A DNA stretch of 64,000 nt, from contig CAVQTK010000011.1 in NCBI GenBank assembly GCA_963716455.1, positions 44,252-108,251 on the forward strand, given 5' to 3'. Both the position numbers and the translations under genes were made by a program. This document shows positions 45,621-54,955 of this stretch, piece by piece. Every line of letters begins with the position of its first letter. Position 1 is the first letter of the stretch. The notes below the pieces were generated by a model, which ran no database searches, was not told where the DNA came from, and was given only the letters and a program-made list of their open reading frames with translations. This DNA comes from CAVQTK01 sp963716455 (GTDB lineage: Bacteria > Pseudomonadota > Gammaproteobacteria > Coxiellales > Coxiellaceae).

Positions 45621-47501
45621 ATGTTGTCTACTTCTTCGTTTGATATCATCGTAATCGGCGGCGGTCATGCTGGTACGGAGGCTGCACTGGCATCTGCCCG
45701 CATGGGAGTCAAAACTTTACTGCTTACACATAATATTGAAACACTAGGGCAAATGTCTTGCAATCCAGCAATAGGAGGCATTGGCAAGAGTCATTTAGTG
45801 AAAGAAATTGATGCCTTAGGTGGGATCATGGCCCAAGCCACGGATTGTTCCGGTATTCATTTCAAGGTTCTTAATAGCAGTAAGGGTCCAGCAGTACGTG
45901 CTACTCGTGCGCAGACTGATCGAGTGTTGTATAAAGCAGCCATTCGTCAAGCTATAGAAAATCAGCAAGATTTATTCGTATTTCAACAGGCTGTAGATGA
46001 TCTGATATTAGATCGTGACCGTGTAGTGGGAGTGGTCACGCAAATGGGTTTGCGTTTTCTAGCAAAAGCGGTGATTTTAACTACAGGAACTTTTTTAGGC
46101 GGTAAAATTCATATTGGTTTGAGCCATTATGCTGGCGGTCGTGCTGGCGATCCGCCGGCTTTGACATTGGCGGCTCGTTTAAGAGAATTACCTTTACGAG
46201 TAGCGAGGTTAAAAACCGGAACCCCCCCACGAATTGATGGACGTAGCATTGATTTCAGCCGGTTACTAAAGCAAGCAGGTGATGTTCCTTGTCCAGTTAT
46301 GTCATATCGGGGTAGTGTCGATCAACATCCCGGTCAAATACCTTGCTATATTACGCATACGAATGCCACCACACATGCAATTATTGCAGAAGGAATGAAT
46401 GAATCTCCTTTATATACCGGAAAAATTGAAGGTATTGGCCCTCGCTACTGTCCTTCAATAGAAGATAAAATTAAACGTTTTGCATCTCGAAGTAGTCATC
46501 AAATATTTTTAGAGCCTGAAGGGTTGGGAACTCATGAGGTCTATCCAAACGGTATTTCAACGAGTCTGTCTTTTGCAACTCAGCAAGCTTTTGTGCGTAG
46601 CATTGTTGGCTTAGAAAATGCCCATATTACTCGACCTGGGTATGCCATTGAATACGATTTTTTTGATCCCCGTGATCTTAAGCTTACTTTGGAAAATCAA
46701 TATATTCAGGGGTTATATTTTGCCGGACAAATTAATGGCACTACCGGCTACGAAGAAGCGGCGGCGCAAGGTTTAGTTGCGGGAATTAATGCTGCTTTAC
46801 AGGTACAAGAACGTTCTCCATGGATATTAAAACGTGACCAAGCTTATATTGGGGTATTAATTGATGATTTAGTTACTTGCGGCACTACTGAGCCCTATCG
46901 CATGTTCACCAGCCGCGCTGAATATCGACTATTACTCCGACAAGATAATGCCGACTTACGGTTAACTGAAATAGGTCATCAGTTAGGTTGTGTATCGGAT
47001 TCACAGTGGCGAGTATTTGGTGAAAAACGCGATGCAATTGCTGTTGAAACTCAACGTTTGCGTCAGCAATGGGTCCGACCTGGATCGGTTGCTGCACAAC
47101 AGTATGCAAAAGTTTTTACCCAAAGTTTAGAACGAGAATATAGCGGCTGGGATTTATTACGTCGTCCTGAGGTGGATTATAATCGGTTAATGACTATACA
47201 GGATCTAGGCCCTGGGGTTACTAATTTAGCTGTAGTGGAACAAATTGATATTCAAGCCCGATATGATGGATATTTGACCCGTCAAGAAAATGATGTGGCT
47301 CGTCAACAACAATATGAATCCACACAAATTCCAACAACGTTGGGTTATGATCTTATTAGTGGATTGTCAACAGAATTAAAGCAAAAATTAATAACAATTC
47401 AACCTATGACTGTGGCTCAGGCTAAGCGAATTCCTGGAATGACTCCCGCTGCTATTTCTTTGTTATTAATTCATATTAAAAAGCACAATTTAAATATTTA
47501 G
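45621..47501 (+). CDS. mnmG: tRNA U34 carboxymethylaminomethyl synthesis enzyme MnmG
   Basis: FAD enzyme (626 aa) that with MnmE modifies wobble uridine. FAD motif VIGGGHAGTEAALASARMG, CNPAIGGIGKSHLVKEIDALGG, TGTFLGG, GLYFAGQINGTTGYEEAAAQG, and C-terminal TSRAEYRLLLRQDNADLRL are diagnostic. The usual partner rsmG and parAB do not follow. A family A repeat starts 43 bp downstream. Intact. Confidence 0.98.
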   Translation: MLSTSSFDIIVIGGGHAGTEAALASARMGVKTLLLTHNIETLGQMSCNPAIGGIGKSHLVKEIDALGGIMAQATDCSGIHFKVLNSSKGPAVRATRAQTDRVLYKAAIRQAIENQQDLFVFQQAVDDLILDRDRVVGVVTQMGLRFLAKAVILTTGTFLGGKIHIGLSHYAGGRAGDPPALTLAARLRELPLRVARLKTGTPPRIDGRSIDFSRLLKQAGDVPCPVMSYRGSVDQHPGQIPCYITHTNATTHAIIAEGMNESPLYTGKIEGIGPRYCPSIEDKIKRFASRSSHQIFLEPEGLGTHEVYPNGISTSLSFATQQAFVRSIVGLENAHITRPGYAIEYDFFDPRDLKLTLENQYIQGLYFAGQINGTTGYEEAAAQGLVAGINAALQVQERSPWILKRDQAYIGVLIDDLVTCGTTEPYRMFTSRAEYRLLLRQDNADLRLTEIGHQLGCVSDSQWRVFGEKRDAIAVETQRLRQQWVRPGSVAAQQYAKVFTQSLEREYSGWDLLRRPEVDYNRLMTIQDLGPGVTNLAVVEQIDIQARYDGYLTRQENDVARQQQYESTQIPTTLGYDLISGLSTELKQKLITIQPMTVAQAKRIPGMTPAAISLLLIHIKKHNLNI

Positions 47502-47544
47502 TAACTGTTCCCTTCTACCTCATGAACAGTTACCCTATTTGAAG

Positions 47545-47794
47545 TAATAGCTCAGTTGGGGGGTACCTGCCTACAAGTGAACGTTCAGCTGTTAGACAAG
47601 TTTGAATGAAAAATTGACGAGAAAGCGGAATGGACACTTAAATCACATTTCATTACCGTCATTGCGAGCGTTAGCGAAGCAATCCAGTACAATGTTGGTG
47701 CAAAGTAAACCAAGCATTGCACTGGATTGCTTCACTCGCAAGCTCGTTCGCAATGACACGAAATAGCTGTTCCAAGCTACAGGGTGAGTTATTA
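47545..47794. repeat. Repeat family A, copy 2, interrupted by repeat B
   Basis: Left end TAATAGCTCAGTTGGGGGG, right end GGGTGAGTTATTA (inverted repeat ends TAATAGCTCA / TGAGTTATTA). Internal CTACAAGTGAACGTTCAGC and GACAAGTTTGAATGAAAAA are shared with the 59.8-kb copy. Repeat B is inserted at 47658-47757. Confidence 0.8.
47658..47757. repeat. Repeat family B, copy 2, nested in repeat A
   Basis: GTCATTGCGAGCGTTAGCG ... GCTCGTTCGCAATGAC, inverted ends of about 13 bp and inner GAAGCAATCCAGT / ACTGGATTGCTTC. Confidence 0.85.
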
Positions 47795-47796
47795 CA

Positions 47797-48955
47797 TTAT
47801 TTGAAGGCATCAAAACCTGTAATATATTTGCCAATAATTAAGTGGTGAATATCGTCAGTGCCCTCATAGGTAAAAATCGTCTCTAAGTTATTCATATGAC
47901 GAATGACGTGATATTCCAAACTTATTCCGTTCGCGCCCAAAATATTTCTAGCTTGACGGGCGATATCAAGAGCTGCGCGTGATGCATTCATTTTAGCTAA
48001 AGAAATCATGGCGTAATGAGCTTGGTGGTTTTCTTTTAAGCGCCCAATATGCAAATTTAACAATTGTGTTTTAATAATTTCATTACACATTGCTACTAAT
48101 TTGGATTGTACCAGTTGAAAACAGGCAATAGGTTTATTAAATTGTTTACGCTCTTTAGCATAATTTAATGCAATGTCATAACATGCTGCAGCAGCACCCA
48201 TCGCTCCCCAGGCGATGCCATAGCGTGCTTCATTTAAGCACTGCAATGCATCTATTAACCCTCCAGTAGCTTGTGATAAATAATTTTTTTCAGGAACAAA
48301 ACAATTTTGTAAAATTAATTCTCCTGTTGAGGAGGCGCGCAATGACAATTTATGGATAATTTCTCTACATGAATACCCCGGAAACTCTTTTTCCACGATA
48401 AATCCACGAACTCCTGCAGATGTTTTTGCCCATACAATAGCAATATCTGCCAGCGGTGCATTAGTAATCCACATTTTACTGCCATTTAATAACCAGCCAT
48501 CTGCAACTTTTTTTGCAGTGGTATGCATACTATTTGGATCGGATCCTGCATCTGCCTCAGTTAAACCAAAACAGCCGATAATTTGCCCGGCAGCTAATTT
48601 TGGCAGCCAGTGCTTTTTCTGTGCTTCGTCTCCAAAACGAAAAATTGGGAATGCCACTAAGGAATTTTGTACCGACACGAAACTGCGCATTCCACTATCA
48701 CCGCGCTCTAATTCTTGACAAACTAAACCATAAGCTACTGCTTTAATATTACTTCCGCCATAGGTTTCTGGAAGAGTCATCCCCAATAATCCAAGTTGAG
48801 CAAGATGGGGGATCAAATCTATAGGAAAATAGGCTGCTTCAAAGTATTCAGTAATTTTCGGGAGTTAATTCTCTATCGATAAAATTTCGCACTGTATCAC
48901 GGATTAAGCGCTCATCTTTTTGGAGTAACGCATCAAAGTCAAAAATGTTATTCAT
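47797..48955 (-). CDS. gcdH: Glutaryl-CoA dehydrogenase-like acyl-CoA dehydrogenase, one frame slip
   Basis: FAD acyl-CoA dehydrogenase, about 385 aa after repair. GcdH-like features: RSFVSVQNSLVAFPIFRFG, GCFGLTEADAGSDP, SLRASSTGELIL, LNEARYGIAWGAMGAA and the catalytic Glu in FTYEGTDDIH. The first 39 residues (MNNIFDFDALL ... FIDRELTP) and the remainder are in two frames: GGG at 48860-48862 (CCC on the coding strand) should be two. Start 48955 lies 4 bp from the upstream gene, so the two form a transcript. The stop is 2 nt from the end of repeat A2. Confidence 0.9.
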
Positions 48956-48959
48956 GATG

Positions 48960-49427
48960 TTAATGCAGTAATTTTTTACGATTTTCAAATTGACGCATAG
49001 CTTGCAGTACATGGATAAGCTCAACAAAATCTTTGCTGAGTTTATCGAAAAGTTCATTATCATAGATTTGTTTAAAACGAAAATCTGCGAGGATATGATA
49101 TGCCTGCTGACCTATACCAATAAAATATTCTAATGACACATTTTTGCGCAATGCCCGTTCAGGGAACAATCCAGTTAGTAGTAAACATTTATCTCCTACT
49201 TGGCGCAAGAGCTCACCACCTTGTCTGCCTAACTTTTCAAAGGCCAATAAAAAATCAATAGCCATAGTAACATTCGCCAAACTTTTTTCCGTAGTAAAGT
49301 GGTCTAAAGTAAGTACTAGGTAATGTTCTACATTGTTATCAAAATGATAACCTGCTTGTAATGAAGCTTCATCAACCAAAGCCTGCCACTCGGCAAGCTG
49401 AGTGGATTGGGGAATGAAACGAGCCAT
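48960..49427 (-). CDS. Conserved-looking helical protein of unknown function
   Basis: 155 aa, no family recognised. Mainly helical by composition, no signal peptide or membrane helix; contains NNVEHYLVLTLDHFTTEK, AIDFLLAFEKLGRQGGELLRQVGDKCLLLTGLFPERALR and a Lys-rich end. Codon use and length look genuine. Directly upstream of gcdH on the same strand (4-bp gap). Confidence 0.7.
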   Translation of the reverse strand: MARFIPQSTQLAEWQALVDEASLQAGYHFDNNVEHYLVLTLDHFTTEKSLANVTMAIDFLLAFEKLGRQGGELLRQVGDKCLLLTGLFPERALRKNVSLEYFIGIGQQAYHILADFRFKQIYDNELFDKLSKDFVELIHVLQAMRQFENRKKLLH

Positions 49428-49645
49428 AATCGTTCCCTCCTTTTTTATTATATGCGTATAATTTGATTATAGTATATTTTTTTTAAAAACAGTTCCTATT
49501 AGGGTCTGTTGACAATTGTCATTGCGACCCCGAGCGCGAGCGAGGGGGGAAGCAATTGTAAGTTTTAAAAGTGATATGATGTACCTCAAGAGGGTATGCC
49601 CCCTGTTGACCAGGGGGCGCGGGCGTGAGCGACCGTGAAGCAATC
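49428..49645. repeat. Repeat-rich spacer with B-type sequences left of the IS110 element
   Basis: Contains AGGGTCTGTTGACAATTGTCATTGCGACC (from 49501; the same lead-in as the B copy at 62290) and a strong hairpin GCCCCCTG TTGA CCAGGGGGC (about 49600-49620). It ends GTGAAGCAATC at 49645, the inner arm of repeat B, where the IS begins. Confidence 0.6.
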
Positions 49646-50758
49646 GATTTTAACGATCGTCTGGATCTGGGTAACTCAAGCCCTGCTCTCGAAACGTTTG
49701 AATAGTTGAATGAGCTGCAATAGCACGCTCGCTTACAATCGTAAACATGAATTTCGAGGCTGAAATGAAAGTATATAATGATTTTATAGGAATTGACATT
49801 GGCAAATTGAGTTTCGTTGTGACGGTATATGGAAGTAAAAAGTTTAAAGAATATGAAAATAATCCAGAAGACATTGAAAGATTTCTAAAGGATTATGATT
49901 CTGTCTTGAGTAAAGGATTGAGTGTATTAGAAACAACGGGTGGTTATGAAATGAGGTTATTGCTAACGCTATGTGAAAAAGGTTTTGCTGTACACAGAGC
50001 TAATACGCGTAAAGTAAAAAACTTCATTCGTTCATTAGGTAATGGAGCCAAAACAGATCAGCTAGACAGTAAAGCATTAGCATTATATGGATATGAAAGA
50101 CATAAACTATTGGACTGTTTTAAGCCGCAATCAAAACAATCACTCGAATTATATGAATTAATACAACGTTGTAGTGATTTGAAATGCATGCTTGCAGCAG
50201 AAAAAAACAGGATCAAAGCCCCCCGTGCTGATTACATTCAGGAAAGCTGTGAATTAATGATAGAAACACTCACCCAGCAAATTGAGTCACTGACAATTCG
50301 AATTAATCACATTATTGAGAGTGATAGTGTATTAAAAAAGAAGAAAGAAGTATTAAAAACTATTCCAGGTATTGGAGAAGTCACAGCCAATCATTTACTG
50401 GTATTAGTACCCGAATTAGGCATTCTTAATCGTAGGCAGATAGCATCACTAATAGGCTTAGCGCCTATTGCAAATGATAGCGGACTCTATAAAGGCCATA
50501 GAGCCACAGGACATGGAAGGACCGGCGTTAAGCCTATTTTGTTTATGGCGGCCATGGCGGCAAGAAATTCGAATTCCTGGTTAAAAAGCTTTTATAATCG
50601 ATTAGTTGAAGCCGGTAAGAAGAAAATAGTGGCTTTAACTGCATTAATGCGTAAAATTATTGTTATTGCAAATGCTAGAATTAGAGACTTTAATTTGTCC
50701 TGTTCTTAATCATTTAAAATATAAAAATAATTTAAAAAATGGGTGAGACATAGTTGAT
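49646..50758 (+). mobile_element. IS110-family insertion sequence inserted in a repeat B
   Basis: About 1.1 kb with one transposase gene. Left junction GAAGCAATC|GATTTT, right junction GTTGAT|CCAGTACAGAG; joining the outer sides recreates the repeat B core GAAGCAATCCAGTACAGAG seen intact (reverse strand) at 62307-62391. No terminal inverted repeats, as usual for IS110. Boundaries may be off by 3 bp because of shared GATC. Non-coding ends of about 100 bp (left) and 50 bp (right) are where the guide (bridge) RNA of these elements would be sought. Confidence 0.85.
49747..50709 (+). CDS. IS110-family transposase
   Basis: 320 aa DEDD recombinase. N-terminal RuvC-like domain: FIGIDIGKLSFVV (first Asp), VLETTGGYEM (Glu), KTDQLDSKALALYG (Asp pair). 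C-terminal transposase_20 domain: LKTIPGIGEVTANHLL, LIGLAPIANDSG and the Ser-containing ARNSNSWLKSFYNRL. ATG 49747 or 49765. Full length, with no visible damage, so the element may be active. Confidence 0.95.
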   Translation: MNFEAEMKVYNDFIGIDIGKLSFVVTVYGSKKFKEYENNPEDIERFLKDYDSVLSKGLSVLETTGGYEMRLLLTLCEKGFAVHRANTRKVKNFIRSLGNGAKTDQLDSKALALYGYERHKLLDCFKPQSKQSLELYELIQRCSDLKCMLAAEKNRIKAPRADYIQESCELMIETLTQQIESLTIRINHIIESDSVLKKKKEVLKTIPGIGEVTANHLLVLVPELGILNRRQIASLIGLAPIANDSGLYKGHRATGHGRTGVKPILFMAAMAARNSNSWLKSFYNRLVEAGKKKIVALTALMRKIIVIANARIRDFNLSCS

Positions 50759-50817
50759 CCAGTACAGAGCATTGTCCAAAGTACGAACTAGATTGCTTCG
50801 CTAACGCTCGCAATGAC
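50759..50817. repeat. Repeat family B, right part of the copy split by IS110
   Basis: CCAGTACAGAGCATTGTCC ... GCTAACGCTCGCAATGAC; matches the reverse complement of the 62.3-kb copy. Its end supplies the last codons and stop of hemY. Confidence 0.85.
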
Positions 50818-51997
50818 AATAATTTTGATAAAAAAGAGCTGCATGCCGATAATATTTTAAAGCCGTTTCTTTATCATTAGAGGCTTCTGCAATTTCCCCT
50901 AACGCTTGATACGTTGCTGCTGTAGGTTTTATTGATAAATTTTGTAACAGATATTCGCGCGCCTTTCCCCATAATCTTTCACGTATACATAAACGGCCTA
51001 AACAAAATAGTAATTCTGGGCGTTGAGGATAGGGTTGTAGCCACATTTCGGCTTGTTGTAATTGACGGTAAGGTTGGGGGGATGTAATAGAACTGTAGGC
51101 GAGCACTAAGTCAGCATACCAACCCTTTTTAAGGGTTCGCTCAATTAATCGTACTGCACTCTCAGTTTCTTGTAGAGAAATTAATAAATTCATATAGGTT
51201 TTTATAACGGTTCCATTTTCTTGCCAAATTGTGGGGATTTTTTTCCAGGTTTTTTTTAAAAGAGCAGAATTTTCTTGTGAGGCGGCATGATGCAGTAACC
51301 CAACATACAATGTTTCACCAACCAAATTTAATTTTTCTACGGGTAAAATGTTATGTTTTTGCAAATAAGGGAATATTTTTTCTAAAGAAGACCAATCTCG
51401 TAACTCAAAAAGTACTTCTTGCAATAGTCTTAAAATTGCCGGATGAGTAGGTAGCAAAGTTTGTAAGTTTGTTAGTGTAACTAGAGCTAATTGCCACTGC
51501 GCAGAATGCATTTGCAAGCGCGCACGAGTAAGACCGACTATTATTGGTGCACCTGGAACTTTATGCAGGGCTTGTTGTAAATAGGTATCGCTTTTTTCTT
51601 CAAAACCTTGGAAGTGAGCTGCAATAGCCGTACCAAGATAATTCACCAATGGAATATGAGAAAAAGTAGCTTTATTAAAATAATATTCCGCTTGAGTCCA
51701 TTTTTCTTCTGCCATTTGACATAATGCAACTTGTGTAAAATGTTGAGCACGTTTAAGGTCGCGAATGAAAAACCATCGAGATAACTTGCTGGGTAAGTTT
51801 TTTCCATAGGCTATAAATTTTAATAAGAAGTGAAACAGAATAAAGATCAACAGCAAAATAAGACCCGCAACCCAGACACTCGTTTCAATACTCCATTTAG
51901 CAAAAGTAATCAAAACATAACCTGAATCTTGATGCATTTTCAGACCCAGCCATATTGCGATTAATAGAAGCAAAAAACCGAGCAATAGTTTACGCAT
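50801..51997 (-). CDS. hemY: HemY-like inner-membrane TPR protein
   Basis: 398 aa. Two N-terminal membrane helices (LLLGFLLLLIAIWLGLKM and VWVAGLILLLIFILFHFLLKF) then a TPR solenoid in the cytoplasm, the HemY-N architecture. Not the protoporphyrinogen oxidase of the same name; function in heme synthesis is unclear. GGAGG before the ATG. The C-terminal tail QNYCHCER and the stop codon are read from repeat B, so the original end was lost. Confidence 0.88.
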   Translation of the reverse strand: MRKLLLGFLLLLIAIWLGLKMHQDSGYVLITFAKWSIETSVWVAGLILLLIFILFHFLLKFIAYGKNLPSKLSRWFFIRDLKRAQHFTQVALCQMAEEKWTQAEYYFNKATFSHIPLVNYLGTAIAAHFQGFEEKSDTYLQQALHKVPGAPIIVGLTRARLQMHSAQWQLALVTLTNLQTLLPTHPAILRLLQEVLFELRDWSSLEKIFPYLQKHNILPVEKLNLVGETLYVGLLHHAASQENSALLKKTWKKIPTIWQENGTVIKTYMNLLISLQETESAVRLIERTLKKGWYADLVLAYSSITSPQPYRQLQQAEMWLQPYPQRPELLFCLGRLCIRERLWGKAREYLLQNLSIKPTAATYQALGEIAEASNDKETALKYYRHAALFYQNYCHCER

Positions 51998-52000
51998 GCT

Positions 52001-52960
52001 TTAAACCTCCACACCCATTGGTGGTGAGGGTTTAGAAGTAGAGGGTGTTAAATAGGAATTTATAGCTTCTAATGATGCATTGAGAGTGGGCATGTTAGGT
52101 TGAATATTAATGCGAATGAGTTCGTTGACACGCTCTACTATATTATTGCGGGACGCGGCATCCGGATAATAGCTTAATAATAATTGGCGGACGCGTATTA
52201 AGCTTTGATAATATAAATTTTGTTTATTAAGTAGCACGGCCCACTGTGCTTCTTTTAAAGTAAACTCCAGATTTTGGCGTACCAACTCCCGCTGGTCAGG
52301 AGATAATATGGGTTGGGTTTGAGAGTTATAACGAATAACCAATAAACCTTTTAGATGTGACCAAAGAGAAAAAAGTGCTCGTTGATACCAGTGTTGATTT
52401 GGGGCCTGATTTTGTGGTACTGAATTTATTTGGGCGGGTAACGTTATTTGCTGTCGAATTAATTCGAGTTGATTAATAGATTCGCCGAGTAACTGTAAAC
52501 GTAATAATAAATCTCCCGTATCAATTATTGGTATGGCTTTTAGGCGGTTGATATCACTCGCTAACGCTTGAATTAAAGGTGATAGACGCGGATCTGACAG
52601 TGTTTTTACCATCTGCTCCGCCATCAGTAAAATTTGCATAGCATTGGTAGGATTATGATTAATTTGTAGATAGAGGTTAGCAAGATTTATTAAATAATTA
52701 ATTTCAGTAAGTGCTTGCTGGATATTATGTGTATTAAATTCACGTTGGATTGTGTTTAATTTTTCTTGTAAGCCAGTTAAGGTTAACTGTTGCTGTTCAG
52801 TTTGTCTGCTTAAGTTACTGATTTGTTCTTGCAGCTGAGACTGTTGGTGGTGGATTTGGTGTAATTGTCTTTGCCAGTAAAAATACCCTGTAATCAAAAT
52901 GGCAACGATTAGTAACAATATAATCCCTACCCATAACCATTTTTTTGGATTATTTCCCAT
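52001..52960 (-). CDS. hemX: HemX-like membrane protein
   Basis: 319 aa from MGNNPKKW. One membrane helix (WVGIILLLIVAILITGYFYW), then a Gln-rich coiled coil (QIHHQQSQLQEQISNLSRQTEQQQL) and a helical C-terminal domain. Annotated in relatives as a putative uroporphyrinogen-III C-methyltransferase, but it lacks a methyltransferase motif. ATG 52960 with AGGAA upstream overlaps the hemD stop by 11 bp; a start at 52999 is also open. Confidence 0.9.
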   Translation of the reverse strand: MGNNPKKWLWVGIILLLIVAILITGYFYWQRQLHQIHHQQSQLQEQISNLSRQTEQQQLTLTGLQEKLNTIQREFNTHNIQQALTEINYLINLANLYLQINHNPTNAMQILLMAEQMVKTLSDPRLSPLIQALASDINRLKAIPIIDTGDLLLRLQLLGESINQLELIRQQITLPAQINSVPQNQAPNQHWYQRALFSLWSHLKGLLVIRYNSQTQPILSPDQRELVRQNLEFTLKEAQWAVLLNKQNLYYQSLIRVRQLLLSYYPDAASRNNIVERVNELIRINIQPNMPTLNASLEAINSYLTPSTSKPSPPMGVEV

Positions 52961-53708
52961 CGGTATATTCCTGAAGTGTTGCGAAAATAGCTTGTTCACT
53001 AGCGCCAGAAGTTAATAATATCTTACGCATGCCCCATTGTTTGGCTTGAGTGTACATGCTATGGTTTATTACTAATAAAGGGATTTGTTGCAGCCACTCT
53101 TTATAAGTTCCAAGTAAATGAAATAAATTGGTTAAGCTTTCGCCGCTAGTGCTGATAATTATATCAATAACAGCATCTTTTAACTCAGAAAACTTTTGTT
53201 TTACATCATACACAGGGCATTGTCGACGATAGCAAATTATTTCTTGGATGTTAGCACCTTTAGTAATAAGCGTTTCTTTTAATAAATCTCGGCTTTTTTC
53301 GCCACAAACTATTAAAATGTTTTGTTTATAGATGGATTGTAAAATAGGTAATTTTAACAGCCCTTCGCTGCTATGAGATTCGGGTATCCAATTAACTTTT
53401 ATGCCCGCTTTTTCTAAAGCGGCAGCAGTTCCTGGGCCAATAGCGGCAATGCTGCATGAAGAAGGTAAGGGTTGCGGTAACCAAGGTAGTGCATGATTAA
53501 CAGCATTAGCACTCAGAAAAATAGCTAGCTGATAATTACCCATTTCCTGATGCAATGAACCCAAGATTGGATGATTATTCACCGGTAGAATTTCAATAGT
53601 TGGCAAAACAACGGCTTTTCCCCCCAACATTTGTATTTGTTGCACAAAAGATTGGGCTTGATGAAGTGGGCGGGTCACTAGGATAGTCTTTCCAGCGAGT
53701 AACTTCAT
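52950..53708 (-). CDS. hemD: Uroporphyrinogen-III synthase
   Basis: 252 aa, cyclises hydroxymethylbilane to uroporphyrinogen III. The family is poorly conserved, but the start GKTILVTRPLHQAQSFVQQI, LSANAVNHAL, AIGPGTAAALEKAGI, and ISTSGESLTNL fit it, and it sits between hemC and hemX as usual. ATGA overlap with the preceding gene. Confidence 0.93.
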   Translation of the reverse strand: MKLLAGKTILVTRPLHQAQSFVQQIQMLGGKAVVLPTIEILPVNNHPILGSLHQEMGNYQLAIFLSANAVNHALPWLPQPLPSSCSIAAIGPGTAAALEKAGIKVNWIPESHSSEGLLKLPILQSIYKQNILIVCGEKSRDLLKETLITKGANIQEIICYRRQCPVYDVKQKFSELKDAVIDIIISTSGESLTNLFHLLGTYKEWLQQIPLLVINHSMYTQAKQWGMRKILLTSGASEQAIFATLQEYTDGK

Positions 53709-54025
53709 ATTGTTCCAGGAGAAATTAATTTATGAATCATATAAGCCGGGGTTTCATAAGGATGTGCGATTAAGAGAGCAGCGACCACTTTTGCTAGGTA
53801 CAGCTCTTCGCATACCATCTCTACTTTGTATTCTGCCTCCTGGGAAATTTTTTCGATCTCACCCTGAAACGGTTGGCTGCCAGGCAAGGGGCGGTATTGA
53901 CCTGTGCCAAGGACTTGCCAACTGCAATGGTCATAATTACCTACTTTGCCTGCACCTTGTTCGAACATAGCATTTTTAACTATTTCTAGATGACTTTCTG
54001 GGACGTAAAAAATAATGCCATACAT
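53705..54025 (-). CDS. YqfO/NIF3-like small protein (COG3323 type)
   Basis: 106 aa. MYGIIFYVPESHLEIVKNAMFE, GAGKVGNYDHCSWQVLGTGQYRPLPGS and AHPYETPAY are the conserved features of the stand-alone PII-like domain found inserted in NIF3 proteins. Function unknown. It lies between hemC (9 bp) and hemD (4-bp overlap), so it is co-translated with heme genes. Confidence 0.85.
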   Translation of the reverse strand: MYGIIFYVPESHLEIVKNAMFEQGAGKVGNYDHCSWQVLGTGQYRPLPGSQPFQGEIEKISQEAEYKVEMVCEELYLAKVVAALLIAHPYETPAYMIHKLISPGTI

Positions 54026-54034
54026 ATGTTTTCC

Positions 54035-54955
54035 CTATGGATTAAGTAATTTTTGCGCACCTTTAGCAAGTAGTTTGTCAGCTAATTTGTGCCCTAAACA
54101 TTCTGCCTGGTCTACCCTACCTTGTGAGGATTCACGTAACACTATTTTTCCGTTCATGCTACCCACTATTGCGCTTAATGTTAAAGTTTGATCTTTAATA
54201 GTGGCATATGCACCTACTGGAGTATAGCAGTCTCCACCTAAGCGATAGTTTACGGCACGTTCTGCCTTAACGCATTGATGACTATCGTAGTGGTCTAAAA
54301 TTTTTAACAGAGTATGCATTGCCTGATCATCCTCTCGACACTCAATGCCTAAAGCCCCTTGACCAATAGCAGGAATAAATTCGTCAGGATCCAGGTACTC
54401 ACAAATTCGCTCTTCAAGCTGGAGACGTTTCAACCCTGCGCTCGCCAAAATGATAGCATCAAATTCGCCTTGATCCAGTCTAGCTAAACGTGTGCCAACA
54501 TTGCCGCGTATTGGTTTAACTACTAAATCGGATCTCTTCGCCAATAATTGGCATTGACGCCTTGGACTTGCGGTACCAATTGCTGCACCGACTGGCAAAT
54601 TTTGCCATTGTAAGATGCGATTTTTGCTAACAAGTACATCACGGGGATCGTCGCGCTGACAAATGACGGCTAAGTTTAATCCTGGGCAGGGTGAGACTGA
54701 AAGGTCTTTTACCGAGTGTACGGCAATATCGGCTTTTTCTTCCAATAAAGCAATTTGTAATTCTTTAACGAATAAAGATTTGCCTTTGAAGTCACTAGAT
54801 AAAGTGGGGGATACTTTGTCTCCAGCAGTGATGAAACCAATTAATTCAATATTAAGAGATGGATAGTGTTTGTGTAAAATTTGCTTCACAAAATTGGCTT
54901 GCCACCAAGCCAAAGGACTCTTACGGGTAGCGATACGTAATAATTTACTGGTCAT
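54035..54955 (-). CDS. hemC: Porphobilinogen deaminase (hydroxymethylbilane synthase)
   Basis: 306 aa; polymerises four porphobilinogens. Motifs: RIATRKSPLAWWQA, DIAVHSVKDL, GTASPRRQCQL, RGNVGTRLARLD, and the dipyrromethane-bearing Cys243 in GGDCYTPVGA. ATGA overlap with the acyltransferase stop upstream. Head of the hem run on the minus strand. Confidence 0.97.
   Translation of the reverse strand: MTSKLLRIATRKSPLAWWQANFVKQILHKHYPSLNIELIGFITAGDKVSPTLSSDFKGKSLFVKELQIALLEEKADIAVHSVKDLSVSPCPGLNLAVICQRDDPRDVLVSKNRILQWQNLPVGAAIGTASPRRQCQLLAKRSDLVVKPIRGNVGTRLARLDQGEFDAIILASAGLKRLQLEERICEYLDPDEFIPAIGQGALGIECREDDQAMHTLLKILDHYDSHQCVKAERAVNYRLGGDCYTPVGAYATIKDQTLTLSAIVGSMNGKIVLRESSQGRVDQAECLGHKLADKLLAKGAQKLLNP

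Noticed and set aside
45268..45668. Overlapping small frames on both strands upstream of mnmG
   Set aside because: They run through the terminator palindrome and the mnmG start; open frames there follow from GC-rich dyads, with no ribosome sites.
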